From assembly GCF_021412625.1 (NCBI RefSeq), contig NZ_JAKCFI010000005.1:1-64000 (forward strand): a stretch of DNA of 64,000 nt, read 5' to 3'. The notes under the pieces are model-generated. The model saw only the letters and a list, made by a program, of their open reading frames with translations, did not search any database and was not told the origin of the DNA. This DNA comes from Myxococcus stipitatus (GTDB lineage Bacteria; Myxococcota; Myxococcia; Myxococcales; Myxococcaceae). The position numbers were made by a program, and so were the translations under genes. Shown one piece after another: positions 41,824 through 53,700 of this stretch (within the stretch, counting starts at the first letter, position 1; each line of letters begins with the position of its first letter).

Positions 41824-42336
41824 CTAGTCCTTCTTGCGGCGGGAGCCGGGGCGCCGGGCGTTCAGCTCGGAGATGACCACGCGGGCCGCGGGGGCTGCCT
41901 GGCGCTTCTCCTTGGCGCGGGGCTCGGCGGCCTCGGCGTCGTCGGAGACGAGCGGCTCCGCCTTGTCCGGGGGGACGAGGCGCACCTGGGCCTTGATCTC
42001 CAGCGTCATGCCGGAGATGAGCTTGAGGAACTCGTCGCGCAGCTTCTCGGACTGGAGGAAGCGGCGAAGCTCCTCGGTGATGGCGCCGGTGACCTCGTCC
42101 TTGGTCTTCTCCGCCTGGGAGAGGATGAAGCCGAGGGCTTCCTTGGGCAGCTTGAGCTGCCCGGCGAGGTTGCGGATGCCCTCCTCCGTCATGAAGAGGG
42201 CGCCCAGGCCCGCCACGGCCATGCGGCGGACGAACTCCGGCACGAAGCCCGCGGGACCGGAACGTCCTTCACGGCCCTGCCGCTCGTCGTCGAGCAGCGG
42301 GTCGGGCGGGAAGTCGTCGTTGCCGGCCGGGGCCAT
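41824..42336 (-). CDS. Hypothetical helical protein
   Basis: The 170-residue protein has an acidic N-terminus, a mainly helical centre (RMAVAGLGALFMTEEGI to LKLISGMTLEIKAQV) and a Lys/Arg-rich disordered tail. The centre resembles phasin-like or coiled-coil proteins but no family is certain. It follows the Mrp gene by 18 bases and precedes the small membrane protein by 3, so all three are probably co-expressed. Confidence 0.72.
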   Translation of the reverse strand: MAPAGNDDFPPDPLLDDERQGREGRSGPAGFVPEFVRRMAVAGLGALFMTEEGIRNLAGQLKLPKEALGFILSQAEKTKDEVTGAITEELRRFLQSEKLRDEFLKLISGMTLEIKAQVRLVPPDKAEPLVSDDAEAAEPRAKEKRQAAPAARVVISELNARRPGSRRKKD

Positions 42337-42354
42337 GAAGTCTCTCCTTGGGTG

Positions 42355-43440
42355 TCAGCGAGCCTGTACCACGGGAAGGGGGATTCCCTTCGCGCCCTGG
42401 GCCGAGACGCGGCCGGCGACGTTGCGAGCGACCTCCAGGAAGGCCTTGGCCTCCGGGCTGTCCTTGTGCCCCACCACCACCGGCACGCCCGAGTCTCCCG
42501 ACACACGCACCTTCAAGTCCAGCGGAACCTCTCCGAGGAACGGGATGCCGAACATCTCCGCCGCCTTGCGACCGCCGCCGTGGTTGAAGATGGGCGTGAC
42601 GTGCGAGCAGTTGGGGCAGACGAACTGGGACATGTTCTCCACGATGCCCAGCACGGGGATGTGCACCTTGTCGAACATCTGCTTGGCGCGGACCACGTCG
42701 GCCAGCGCCACGTCCTGCGGCGTCGTCACCAGCACCGCACCGGCGGCGCGGATGGACTGGGACAGAGAGAGGGCCACGTCACCGGTGCCGGGGGGCAGGT
42801 CGAGGACGAGGTAGTCCAGCTCGCCCCAGTTCACGTCGCGCACCAGCTGCATGAGGGCGCCGTGGAGCATGGGGCCGCGCCAGATGAGGGCCTGGTCGGC
42901 TTCGACGAGGAAGCCGATGGACATGACCTTGATGCCGTGGGCCACGAGCGGGTCGAGCGACTTGCCGTCGGGGCTGACGGGCTTCTTGTCGGCCAGGCCC
43001 GTCATGAGGGGGACGGAGGGGCCGTAGAAGTCGGCGTCGAGCAGGCCCACCTTGGCGCCGTGCTGGGCCAGCGCGGTGGCCAGGTTGAGGGCGACGGTGC
43101 TCTTGCCCACCCCGCCCTTTCCGGCGCCCACGAGGATGATGTTCTTCACCTTGGGCAGCAGTCCCCCCGTCGGCATGGCGCCTCCAGCGGCGCGCACCTG
43201 CGCGCCCCACTCGATGTCGAAGGACTTCAGGCCGGGGACGGCCTTGAGGGCGGCCTCCGCGTCCGCCTGGATCTTCCCCTTCATGGGGCAGGCGGGCGTG
43301 GTGAGCTCGATCTTGAGCTTCGCGGTGTCTCCGCTCACGCGGACGTCCTTCACCATCCCCGCCTTCACCAGATCCACGTGGAGCTCGGGGTCCATCACCT
43401 TCGACATCGCCGCGAGGACGTCGGCCTCGGAAACGCTCAT
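42355..43440 (-). CDS. Mrp/ApbC/NBP35-family iron-sulfur cluster carrier ATPase
   Basis: The 361-residue protein has an N-terminal MIP18/DUF59 domain (about residues 4-75, with TTPACPMKG) followed by a ParA/MinD-type ATPase with the deviant Walker A GKGGVGKST (residues 108-116) and the LLDADFYGPSVPLM motif. A CPNC pair near residue 268 is the cluster-binding site. Such proteins carry 4Fe-4S clusters to apo-enzymes. The ATG at 43440 is chosen (MSVSEADV) since the upstream open frame is Pro/Arg-rich and non-coding. The open frame at its 3' end is followed by two small helper-sized genes. Confidence 0.94.
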   Translation of the reverse strand: MSVSEADVLAAMSKVMDPELHVDLVKAGMVKDVRVSGDTAKLKIELTTPACPMKGKIQADAEAALKAVPGLKSFDIEWGAQVRAAGGAMPTGGLLPKVKNIILVGAGKGGVGKSTVALNLATALAQHGAKVGLLDADFYGPSVPLMTGLADKKPVSPDGKSLDPLVAHGIKVMSIGFLVEADQALIWRGPMLHGALMQLVRDVNWGELDYLVLDLPPGTGDVALSLSQSIRAAGAVLVTTPQDVALADVVRAKQMFDKVHIPVLGIVENMSQFVCPNCSHVTPIFNHGGGRKAAEMFGIPFLGEVPLDLKVRVSGDSGVPVVVGHKDSPEAKAFLEVARNVAGRVSAQGAKGIPLPVVQAR

Positions 43441-43497
43441 CGGAACACCTGAAACCTTTTGGAAAACGGGCGCTTGGGGGCGCCCCCAGCGGGCGCG

Positions 43498-43526
43498 GAA
43501 TCTGCCAGCACGCGGGGGCCTGTCAA
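43498..43526 (-). promoter_or_regulatory. Candidate promoter of the Mrp operon
   Basis: On the minus strand a consensus TTGACA (43521-43526) is followed after 17 bases by AGATTC (43498-43503), 57 bases before the ATG. The -10 element is weak. Confidence 0.4.
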
Positions 43527-43624
43527 CGACGTTTAACGCCCCGTGGGAGCAGGCGCACCCTCCCGGCGCCCCCAGGGGCAGGCGGATGTCGGCGGGCTGA
43601 AGCCCCCTATCAGCGGGACTGGGG

Positions 43625-44227
43625 CTATTCGAGGGCGGCCACGCGGTATTCGCCGTCCTCGAGGACCAGGCGCACGGCGCGCTCGTCGCCGAGGGGGAAG
43701 ACGGCCTCCCCCGCCCCCACCCGGACGTGGGCATTGAGGGCGAGCCGGGCGCGGCGCAGGCGCTCCCTGGCCAGGGGCTCACGCTCGAAGTCCTCCTTGA
43801 GGCGCTCCGGCGTGTAGCGGGCGCGCAGCGGAGCGGCGAGCAGGCCGTAGGCCTCCTTCCAGTCGCGGGCGTCGGAGGCGTCGAGGAAGCGGCGGAGGGC
43901 GGCACGGGGGACGTCCGCCGGGCGGGCCTCGACGACGCGCCAGTCCTGGCCGAAGCGCGCGAGCGTCAACGAGGGCGCGCGGGCCTCGAGGACGGCGGCG
44001 CCCTCGCGCACGGCGGCGGCGCGCTCCTTCCGGGCGGTGGGGTCGGAGTAGCGCTCCAGAAAGGCGGCCTCGCCGTCCGGACCGTTGGTGGTGAGGGCGT
44101 AGGCGTCCTGGAGACGGCCGTCGTCGAGGGCGCGGGCGTAGGCCTCCGCGACGGAGACGGGCTCACGCGGCGTGGTGGCACAGGCCGGGGCCAGCAGGAG
44201 GCTGCCGAGGAGGACGGTGCGCTTCAT
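43625..44227 (-). CDS. Lipoprotein of unknown function
   Basis: The 200-residue protein begins with a lipoprotein signal (LLLAPAC, Cys16). The mature part appears to contain two related halves, each an AYARALDDGRLQDAYAL/FLDASDARDWKEAYGLL-type helical segment followed by a beta region, as in NTF2/DUF4878-like folds. That resemblance is weak. It lies on the same strand between the Mrp operon and the YwqK-like gene, with gaps of 184 and 119 bases. Confidence 0.72.
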   Translation of the reverse strand: MKRTVLLGSLLLAPACATTPREPVSVAEAYARALDDGRLQDAYALTTNGPDGEAAFLERYSDPTARKERAAAVREGAAVLEARAPSLTLARFGQDWRVVEARPADVPRAALRRFLDASDARDWKEAYGLLAAPLRARYTPERLKEDFEREPLARERLRRARLALNAHVRVGAGEAVFPLGDERAVRLVLEDGEYRVAALE

Positions 44228-44346
44228 GGGGCGCGGAGGCTAGCACCCGGCCGTTGGGGCCGGGGCGCTTTGATGCAAGCGACGATGAGCCTCCCGACTC
44301 CTCGAGGGGCCCTCCCGCCTCCCGTGTCAGCCTTGGGGCGTGGACG

Positions 44347-44760
44347 TCATGCGGGCTGCGGCCCGTACAGCTTCCTGAAGGACTGGAGGAGCGCGAAGTT
44401 GGGATCCGACTCGTCGAGCACGTACTCCTCGACGAGCGTCCCATCATCGTCCCACTTCCGCTCGCTCTTCTTCACGCCGTACTCGCACACCATCTCGGAG
44501 ATGAGCACGCCCTCCGGCGTCCACTCGCGCGCGACCCCATGGATGACGTCGCGGAGATATTCGGCCTCGTCGACCAGCCTTCCGTTCTTGCTCCATCCCC
44601 TGCTGGGGCCAGAAAGCAGCCCATCCAGATAGGAGGTCTCGCTGCGGAGCGTGCCATCCGGATACTCCGTGTAGGCAACCCCCGTGAAGGGCTGTCCCTC
44701 GCAGTAATGGAGGCCGTCATCGGCCATGGAGACCTTCTTGGCGTGGACACGGGTCGTCAT
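44347..44760 (-). CDS. YwqK/MORN-repeat protein, probable immunity protein of the RHS toxin
   Basis: The 137-residue protein consists of four MORN_2-type repeats (for example TEYPDGTLRSETSYLDG, WSKNGRLVDEAEYLRD, WTPEGVLISEMVCEYG, WDDDGTLVEEYVLDE), the hallmark of the YwqK antitoxin family. It starts 33 bases after the stop of the giant RHS gene on the same strand, with AGGA before its ATG. In Bacillus subtilis YwqK neutralises the deaminase toxin YwqJ, and the RHS tip here has YwqJ-like motifs, so position and family agree. Neutralisation is inferred, not shown. Confidence 0.85.
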   Translation of the reverse strand: MTTRVHAKKVSMADDGLHYCEGQPFTGVAYTEYPDGTLRSETSYLDGLLSGPSRGWSKNGRLVDEAEYLRDVIHGVAREWTPEGVLISEMVCEYGVKKSERKWDDDGTLVEEYVLDESDPNFALLQSFRKLYGPQPA

Positions 44761-44793
44761 GGTTCGTCCTATATACGAGGTTGGATCAGGGGC

Positions 44794-47700
44794 CTAGTCG
44801 GTCAAGGCCCTGACGCCATCGGTGATGGGTGTGCAGTTCACGCATCGGGGCATCTCCGGGGCGGTCTCGAGCGAGATGTCCTCCGTCCGGACGTTGTAGA
44901 CCGCCAGGTCCTCCAGCTTGGCGCCGGGCCGAGCCTCCAAGGCGCGACTCGAGGCCTGTACCTCGGAGTGCGAGCCGGGGATGCCAGCCTTCCTCGACCA
45001 CCCCTCCGGGTAGTTCGAAGGCGCCGGGTGGAGCGCCTGATTGTCCGCGGCGACCTTCAGGGTCCTGCTCGCCAGGGGCTCCTTCAGGGACGTGGGGACG
45101 ACTCCCGTGTTCTGCCCGTAGAAGACCTGCCCCGTGCAGGTGTCCATGACCAATGACAGACAGGGGCCACGCTGCCTCGCGCCATCCCCGACCCGAAGCT
45201 TCGTGCCATCGTCGAGGATCGCCATCCGATCCCCCGCCTCGTAGGCGACGCGCATGCGCCCCCAGGCATCCTGAGCCAACGCGGCCAGCTTCTCCCGGAT
45301 GGCGCCTTCCGACAGCTTCGGTCCTGGAGCGACGTTCGGCTCCTGCGCGGCGGGGGTTGGCTCCTTGGGCGTCGCCCCTCCATCGGTCTGGCTTCCCTCG
45401 CCCTCGTGCCGCGCGGCCTGCGCCATCAGATACGGCAGCTGGCTCGACGGCGGACCGAAGGAGACCCCGGTCGCCGTTGCCGTCATCGCCCTCGACGAGC
45501 CCACGCTCCCGGTCGCGAATTCCGTTCGGGGGAACGACGGCGGGCGCCCGGAGGGCACCAGCTCGAGGACTTGCATCGCCGTCGTATTGGCCCAGTGGAA
45601 GGCCTGATACGTGTCCCGCATCGCGGGCTCGAGGTTGTCGCCCGAGGCATTGGGGTGCAGCGCGCCCAGCACGCCCATGGAGGCCGCGATGCCGGTCCTC
45701 GCGTATTCGTTGGCCAGGATGCTCTTGCGGGCCGCGGCGGTCGTTTTGTTCCCCGACCGGTAATACGCCATCGCATTCTGGAAGAACTTGCAGCCCTGGT
45801 AGTTCGCGCGGTAGCGAGAGCTGAAGTCCGCGAGGTCCTGCTTGTTGTTCAAGAGGACGTCGTCGACCAGCCCGACGTAGCAGGCGCCAGCGGTGTCTCG
45901 GATTCCCTTCTCACTGGGGACCAGGTCGCTCCACGAGAAGAGCCCATACGGGTCCGTGTAGCGCAAGGGATTGCCTCGCGAGTACAGCCACGGATTCAGC
46001 TCGGTCGGCGCGCGCAGGTAGACTTGCGCGCCCATGGGGTCCAGCGAGAGGAACTGCCCCGTCGCGCCGTCGTACCAACGCTGCTGCGCATACGTCAGCC
46101 GCGTCTCGGAGTCCCACGAGTGCCCCGTGTAGCCGATGCTCGGCTGAGCGGCGGTTGGCGCCGTATTGGCCTGGGGGGCGCCCCAGGCATCGAACAGGCT
46201 GACCGACAGGGCGCCACTGCCCCCCAGTCGAGCCACCGCGCTTCCCAACCCGTCCGCCAGGATCCGCTCGCTGCCCGCCGCGACCGTGACGCCCGCGGCG
46301 CGCTGGTACAGCGTCCCGCCCGTCACTCCCGGGAGCTGCTCCTCGATGAGCGTCCCACCGCTCCACAGGTAGCGCGTCGTCTCGGGCGTCGTGCCGACCT
46401 TCGTTCGAGCGCGGCGCAGGCCCGCGTGGTCGTACTGGTAGGACACCTGGTCGATGACCGTGCCCGCCTTCTTCTCCGCCTCGACGAGCCGGCCCGCCGC
46501 GTCGAAGTGGTAGAACTGCTCCACGCCTCCGCGGGTCTCACGCACCCGCCGCCCGGCCCGGTCCGTCGTGAACTCCGCCACCAGGGCGTTCAACCCGTTC
46601 CGGATCTCCTTCAGCCCGCCCAGCTCATCGAAGCCGTACGTCAGATGGTCCGGGGGCAGCGCGTTCGCCGCGCCGAACCCTTGCGGCCCCAGCCCGCCGG
46701 CGTATCCCGTGAGCGCCTTCTCCTCGCGCCGAGCCCCATCCGGGGCGAGCTTGTAGAGGACGGACGTCCCGGACGCGTACCGAACGCCCGTCAGGCGCTC
46801 CGCCGTGTCGTAGCCGTACTGCGTCGTCTCCTGCGCCGCCGGCAGCCCCGACTCGTTCCGGTCCACGACCTCCGACAACCGGTTGTCGCGCTCGTCATAC
46901 GTGTACCGGTAGCGCAGCCTCGGCGCCCCCATCGGCGTCGTGCAGCTCTCCTGCGCCGCGTCGTGTGTCACCGACGCCAGTCGCCCCCGCGCGTCGTGGC
47001 AGTACGTGTGCTTCAGCGCCGAGTTGCCGATCATCGACACCCGGCCGCCACCCGTCTCCCACTGCACGTCCAGCGACGTCCCATCCGCCAGCGTCACCTG
47101 GCTCAGCCGCTGCAACGCATCCACGTCGTAGTTGACGGTCCCCGCGGGCGACTGGATGGACAGCAGCGCATTGCTGTCGTGGTAGTCGTACGTCACCGTC
47201 TGCCCGCCGCCCGACACCGTCTTCAATCGGCTGCGCGTGTCGTACGTCTGGCTGCGCACCAGCTGTGCCGCCCCCCGGTGCTCCGTCGCCGTGCGCAGCT
47301 GGTCCAGGCCGTTGTACGCATAGTCCACGGCCTCCAGGTCCTTGAAGACACGCGCCACGCCCGAGGCGTCCGGGCTCGGCGGCCCGGCCTTGAAGACCTC
47401 TCGCGCCACGCGCCCACGGCCGTCCAGCACCCGCTCGACGCGCTCGCCCAGCTCGTTGAGCACCTCCGGGCTGCCATTCGTCCACGCCGTCGTCCACACC
47501 GCGTTGCCTCGGCGGCGCGTCGCCTCCCGGCCCAGGAAGTCGTACGTGTACTGCACCGTCGCCATGACGGAGCCCGCGGGCGGCGTAATCGTCCGCACCC
47601 GCGACAGGCCGTCGTACGTGTACGTGAAGACGTCGTTCCCCGGCTGCGTCACCTGCACCAGCTCGCCGCGCGGGCCGTACTGGTAGCGCCACACGGTCTC

Positions 47701-50700
47701 CGCGGACGTCCCCGCCGCGTGCCAGACCTCCCTCGCGCGCCCCGCCCCGTCATGCGCCGCGTACCGCGTGCGCCGCACGTCCGAGTCTCGCCCGAACGTC
47801 TCCGTGTCGAGCAGGCCCCGCGCGTTGTACGTCAGCGTCCGCACGCGCTGGTCCGGCGTCGTCACCGTGTGCAGCAGTCCGTCCAGGAGGTACGTGTATT
47901 CCGTCTCCTCCTCGCCGAAGCGCTGCACCTTGAGGCGGCCGCTCGACTCGTACTCCCACGCCGTCGCCGCCTCGTCCGCGTCATACCCGTGCGGCACCAT
48001 CCGCAGCGCCTGGCCGTCCGCGTAGTAGTCCCAGCTGTCCTCCGCGCCGCCCTGCGCGCGACGGACCACGTTGCCGAGCGCGTCCACCTGCACCGTCACC
48101 GTCCGGCTGCCCATGGACTGGCCGCGCATCGACCACGTCTCGCTCGTCGTCGACTGCCGTCCGTTCCAGCCTGTCTGCGTCGTGTACTGGTACTCGAGCC
48201 CCGACCCGGCGGCCCACGACTCCACCTCGTTGCGCGTCCGGCCCCGGTCATCAATCGCCGTCGCCGCGCTTCGGTCCACCACCGTCGTCGAGGCCCCCTC
48301 CACCGCGGCCTGCCGCTTCACCCAGGCGCCGTCGTAGCGCGTGTGCACGGTGCGCTGGCCGCCGGTCCCCGTCCGCACCTCCGTCTCCACCTGGCCGCGC
48401 GCGTTGTACGTCCGCCGCACCACCGTGTCGTCCGGCAGCGTCTCCTCCACCAGCCCCCCACCCAGGTAGTCGTAGCCCCAGTGCGCCACCGCCGTGTGTG
48501 TCGTCGAGGCCAGCGTCCGCGACTCCAGGCGACCGAGCAGGTCGTACGTCATGCTCCAGGACTCGCCGTCCCCCGGTCCCACCTGCGTGAGGACGTTGCC
48601 CTCCGCGTCGTGGGTGAAGCGGGTGCTCACGCTCCCCGGCGCCACCACCTCCACCAGGTTGCCCGAGGCATCGTACTCGCGCGTCGTCGTCCGTCCGGCG
48701 GGGTCCCGGTACAGCGCCACCCGGCCGAGCGCGTCGTACTCCCACGCGTGCTGCGCCAGCTGGCCGTCCACCGTCTCCGTCAGCCCGAGCACCCGCCCCT
48801 GCGTGTCCACGGTGTACGTCCGCGTCTCCTCCCGAATCTCCTCCGGCTCAGAGGCGCGCCCGCTCAAGCTGCGCGTCACCGTCACCGTCGTCTCGCCCCC
48901 CGGCGAGTCGGAGTACGCCCGCGTCTCCGTGAGCGTCCGTGCCCCATTCACCGACTGCACCACGCGCACCTGCCGCGTCATGCGCCCCAGCACGTCGTCG
49001 TAGGCGTACGTCTCGTCGAGCCCCAGCTCGTCGTCCGTCCGCCGCGTCACGCGGCCCGCGCCGTCGTAGAAGGTCTGCGCCTCGATACCGCCATGGCTGC
49101 CGCTGCCGCTCTTCACCGACAGCTCGCGCCCCAGCGCGTCCACCGTCGACTCCAGCACGTGCTTCTTCGTCAGCGTGCCGAACGTCCGCTTCGTCACCGC
49201 CCCGGACGCGTCCAGCACCACCGTCTCGACGTCCTCGTACTGGCACGCGCCGGGGCACTCGTCTCCCGTCCGCTTCGACTCGTACTCCCACCGCACCGCG
49301 CGGCCGAGCACGTCATGGCGCACGCGCGTGCGCAGCCCCAGGTCGTCCGTCGTCTCCTTCACCCGCCCGTCGTCGTCCAGCACGTGGCTGAAGACGGGCG
49401 CCCCCTCCACCGTCTCGCCCGTCATCCGCCCGGCCGTGTCGTACGCCAGTGTGTGCCGCTTGCCCCTCGCGTCCACGTACGACTGCAACCGCGTCCCCTG
49501 GTAACTGTCGTAGCGGAGCTCCGCCTCCACGCCCTGGCCATACGTGTAGCGCTCCGCGCGCAGCAGCCCCTCGCGCAGCTCCGTCACCCGCGTCTGCGTC
49601 CGCCCCCAGCGCCCCAGCGACAGGCTCTCCGTCACCGTCAGCGCGTCCTCGCCCAGCACATACGAATACGTCGTCGTCGTGTCCGGGCTGCCTGACACCG
49701 TCGTCGACAGCAAGCGGCCCACCGCGTCGTAGGTGTGCACCACCTCCGCGCCCGTCGTCTGGTTCCGCTCGGACGTCCGGTTGCCCAGCGCGTCGTACCC
49801 GTACACCACCGTGTACGTCGCCAGTCCCCCAGTCCCCGTCAGAGACCGGCTCACCGTCACCGACCGAGGCAACCCCAGCGGCTGCGTCTCGTGGCCCTCG
49901 AACGTCAGCGTGTTGCCCGCCGCGTCCACGCCGCCCTGCACCACGCCGTCCAGGCTCGGGAACTGCTGCGCCGTGAAGACCACGCCCTTCAGCGGGTCCG
50001 TCACCGTCACGCCTTGCGAGTCGCCCGCGTCCGTCCTCGGCTGCTGGACCGTCGCCGTCCCATGTCCCGTCGCCACCTCCAGCCCCACGGGGCGCCCCGT
50101 CCCCGCGTGCCGCGACGTCACCGCCCACAGCGGCTGCGTCGTCGTCGCCCCGGGGACCGGCAACGCGTCCGAGGGCGCCTCCGCCAGCGTCACGCCGTCC
50201 ACCTGGAGCCGGTCGTTGATGGCACGCGTCACCTTCCGGCCCATCGGAGACGTCGTCGCGTCCGCCTGCACCGGCCCGCCGCGCACGTCACTCCCCCACG
50301 CCACCGTGCTCGTCCCCAACCCGGGCACCTGCGTCGCGGACGTGTTCCCGTACTCGTTCAGATCCAACGTCACCTGGACGCCATCCGGCCGGGTGATGAC
50401 ACGCGTCGTCGCGTCCAACGCGGCGATGATCCAGCCAGGCGCGGGCATGCCCGTGCCCACCACCGACGTGACGACCTCCGCGGGAGTCACGTGCGCGTAC
50501 GCGGCAGACGTCGCCGTGCGCCCGTACGCCACCTGCCACTGCACCACCGGCGTTCCCCCCGTCGGCGGGCTCAGCTTCAGCCGGGCCTTCGTCACCTCGT
50601 TGGAGGCCCTCCACAGCTTGTGGCCGCTCAGCTGGGTGGGCAGCGGCGCGTACTCGTACTCCCATACCTGCGTCGCCGGCAGCGCGGACGTGCGCGCCAC

Positions 50701-53700
50701 GCTCGACAGGTTGCCGCGCTTGTCATGCGTGAAGTCCAGCGCGTGGAGGACGGTGCCGTCCGTCTTCAGGCGCAGCTCCACCCCATCCAGCAGCTCGAAG
50801 CCCTGGTTGCGAGCCAGGTTGCGCAGCCGGTACGCCACCTCCTCGTCCTCGAGGTCGACCGGGACGTAGGTCAGCTTCAGCTGGAGCCGCCCCGGCGTGC
50901 GCTCCACCGTGTCCACGAGGTTGCTGTCCGGCTTGTAGGTGAGGTGCGTCCACCCCTCGCCGTTCGCCCGGCCGTGCCCATCGTGGAAGCGGTCCAGCAG
51001 CCAGCGACGTCGCTCGTCGGACGCGTAGCCCCGGGCCCGGGTCTTGAACTCGTAGACGACGCCGCTCGCCGTCTCGACCACCGCCAGGACCTGCCCCTCC
51101 CGCGACTTCACGTTCAGCCGCATCCCGTGCGAACGGTCCGTCGCGCAGCCCTCGGCCGTGCGCGCGTCCTCGTCCACCGTGGCGCACGATGGGAAGTCAT
51201 AGGCCTGTCCCGCGATGACGACGGTGTAGCGGCCGAGCCGCTCCTCCTGCACGAAGCCGTCGTAGTTGTGCGTCCACCCCACGCCCGTGGGGCTCACCAG
51301 GCTGCTCTGGTTGTTGTACGTGCGCGCGAACCGCACCACCTCGGCCAGCTGCGGCACCGCGAAGTCCTCGTGCTCGAACGACAGGTGCCCGTCCGCCACG
51401 TTGATGCCCTGGACGGTGAGCTGCCCGGGCGCCCGCGCGTTCGCGCTCTCGAAGACCCCCTTCGGCCTTCCCAACGTCTGCACCAGCCTGCGCGGCTCCG
51501 GCTCCTCGATCTCCTGGATCAGGAAGATCCGCCGGGACTCCGCGCCTGACCCCGGCATCGGCACGAGGCTCGCCGGCAGCGGGAGCGAGAACAGGCGCGA
51601 GGCGTTGAGCCCCGTCTGGGAGAGCTGCTCGAGCGGGTCCTCCGCCAACCCGTCCGGCGACTGCGTCACGCCGTAGGTCCCGTTCGCCAGCAGCGACACA
51701 TCCGCCTGTTTCACGAGCGTGCCGGCCTCGCACGCCTCGGAGGTGCACACCTTCACGCGCCCGCGCTGGATGACTCCCGGGTCCAGCGCGAACCGCGCCG
51801 TGGCGGGAATCGACACGGACCGGTCCTTGACGGAGGCGCCATCCGAGCCCGTCTCCACCGAACGGCGCGCAGAGAACTCGCTGCCCGCCTTGAGCAGGTC
51901 CACGCGGGTCGACACGCCCATCAGGTTGAAGCGATAGAGGACGTTGTCCGCGTTCCCGCTGAGGTACAGCTCCAGGTACAGCAGGTCGTTGGCGCTCAGG
52001 ACGTCGTCGATGAACTCGCTGTCACATGTCCCGGTGAGGGCGTCGTCCTCCACGCGGATGTCACACTCCACGCCATACGCGTCCCCGCCGAAGCGCACGA
52101 CGTAGTCGCCCACGGGCGTCGTGGCCCGCCCCTCGTCCACGGGCTCCAACAGCTCCGCGAGGAACTCGTAGGCCAGGTCGTCCGGATCGGCCTCCGCGGA
52201 ATCCCCCTCCAGCTCCCGCGAGTCCAGCGCGCCACGCGCCCGGACCTTCGGGTCCGTCAGCTCCAGCACCCGGAACTCGTGCTCGCGATCCCGATCGTAC
52301 CGCAGCACCCGGAAGCCATCCGGATCGAGGCTCGAGTAGACGTTCTTCATCCCCACGGCCCACGTGGGGAGTCCCGCGGGATGATCCTCCGTGGGCTCGC
52401 TGAAGTCCGGCGGACGCGAGTTGCGCTCCTCCGGCGTCAACACCCCGTCCCCATCCTCGTCACGGGGGAACACCTCGTGCCCGACGATGTGCAGGTAGTA
52501 GTTCGCGCGCGGCAGATTGCCCAGCGTCACACGCTGGCCCCCCGGCGTGACGACGCGCATCGCCGCCTGGAGCGCCGCGGAGCCACGCCCCGGCACCACG
52601 CCGAACTGCGCCACCGCCGGCTCCTCCGCCGCGGACCCCGTCACCCGCACCACCCGCCCCGCGAGCGGCGGCACGCCCGAAGGCACGTCCTCCAAATCAC
52701 CCGCGCGCAGACACGCCAGCGACTTCGTCGCCGAGCCCGCCGCCCCTTCGCCATACTCGGAGCACGTCTCCAGCAGCCGCCCCGAGACGCCCTCGTCCCG
52801 CAGCATCCCCGGGACACACGGCGTCCCCGCGTCGCCGGAGCGGCACGCCGCGACACCTCCGTCGAACCACTCGGGAGGAAGGCCGAGGTCCGCGGGCGTC
52901 TCCCGCACGCCGCCGTCCTCCGTCCGCCACTCCACGGGCGCCATCGTCCGCACCCGCCAGTGCGTGTCCACGTGGACATACGTGTCGCGCGTCGTCGCCG
53001 CGCCCCCGTGGCGGATGAGCGTGGGCGGCGCGTCCTGCCGCACCCCGTCCGCCTCCGCGCTGCGCCAGACGCGAACGTCGATCTCCGGTGGGTAGAGATA
53101 GACGGGCACGTCGATGCCCAGCTCCTCCAGCGAGCAGCGGGAGATGGAGGCCACCTGGCCGAACTCCTCGACCTTCAGCGGCCCCAGCTCGTCGTCCTCG
53201 GCGCAGCGGCCATCCGGCCCGGGCCGCCACTTCACGATGGGCGGCACCTGCACCCGCGTCATGCCCGTGTGGCCCGTCGCGTGGTTCACCGCCACCACGA
53301 CCAGCGGGTCCCCCGCCGTCAGCCGCAGGAAGTTCTCCCGGTTGTCCCGGCACTCGCGCTCGTAATAGGCCCGGTCCTCGTCCTCCAGGGACGGGGGCGG
53401 CGCGGCGCTCGGGTCGTCGTCGATGGACGGGTTGAGCTCCCGGCACCGCTCGCGGATGGCGCGCTTGTAGGGCGTCGTCGGCCCCACGCGCACGCGCGCG
53501 TAGTGCCCCTGTGGAATCCGCTGCCCCGGCTGTGACGGCTCGCACTCCTCGTAGGGAATACCCACGGTGAACTGGGCGATGGGGTGCTCCAGGTCATCCG
53601 CGCGGAAGAAGTGGACCTCCGTCCGCGTGATGTCCGCGTTGGAGATGGTGGAATAGGTCCCGGAGTCCGGGTCGAGGGTGCTCCCCGCGTCCGGCGAGGC

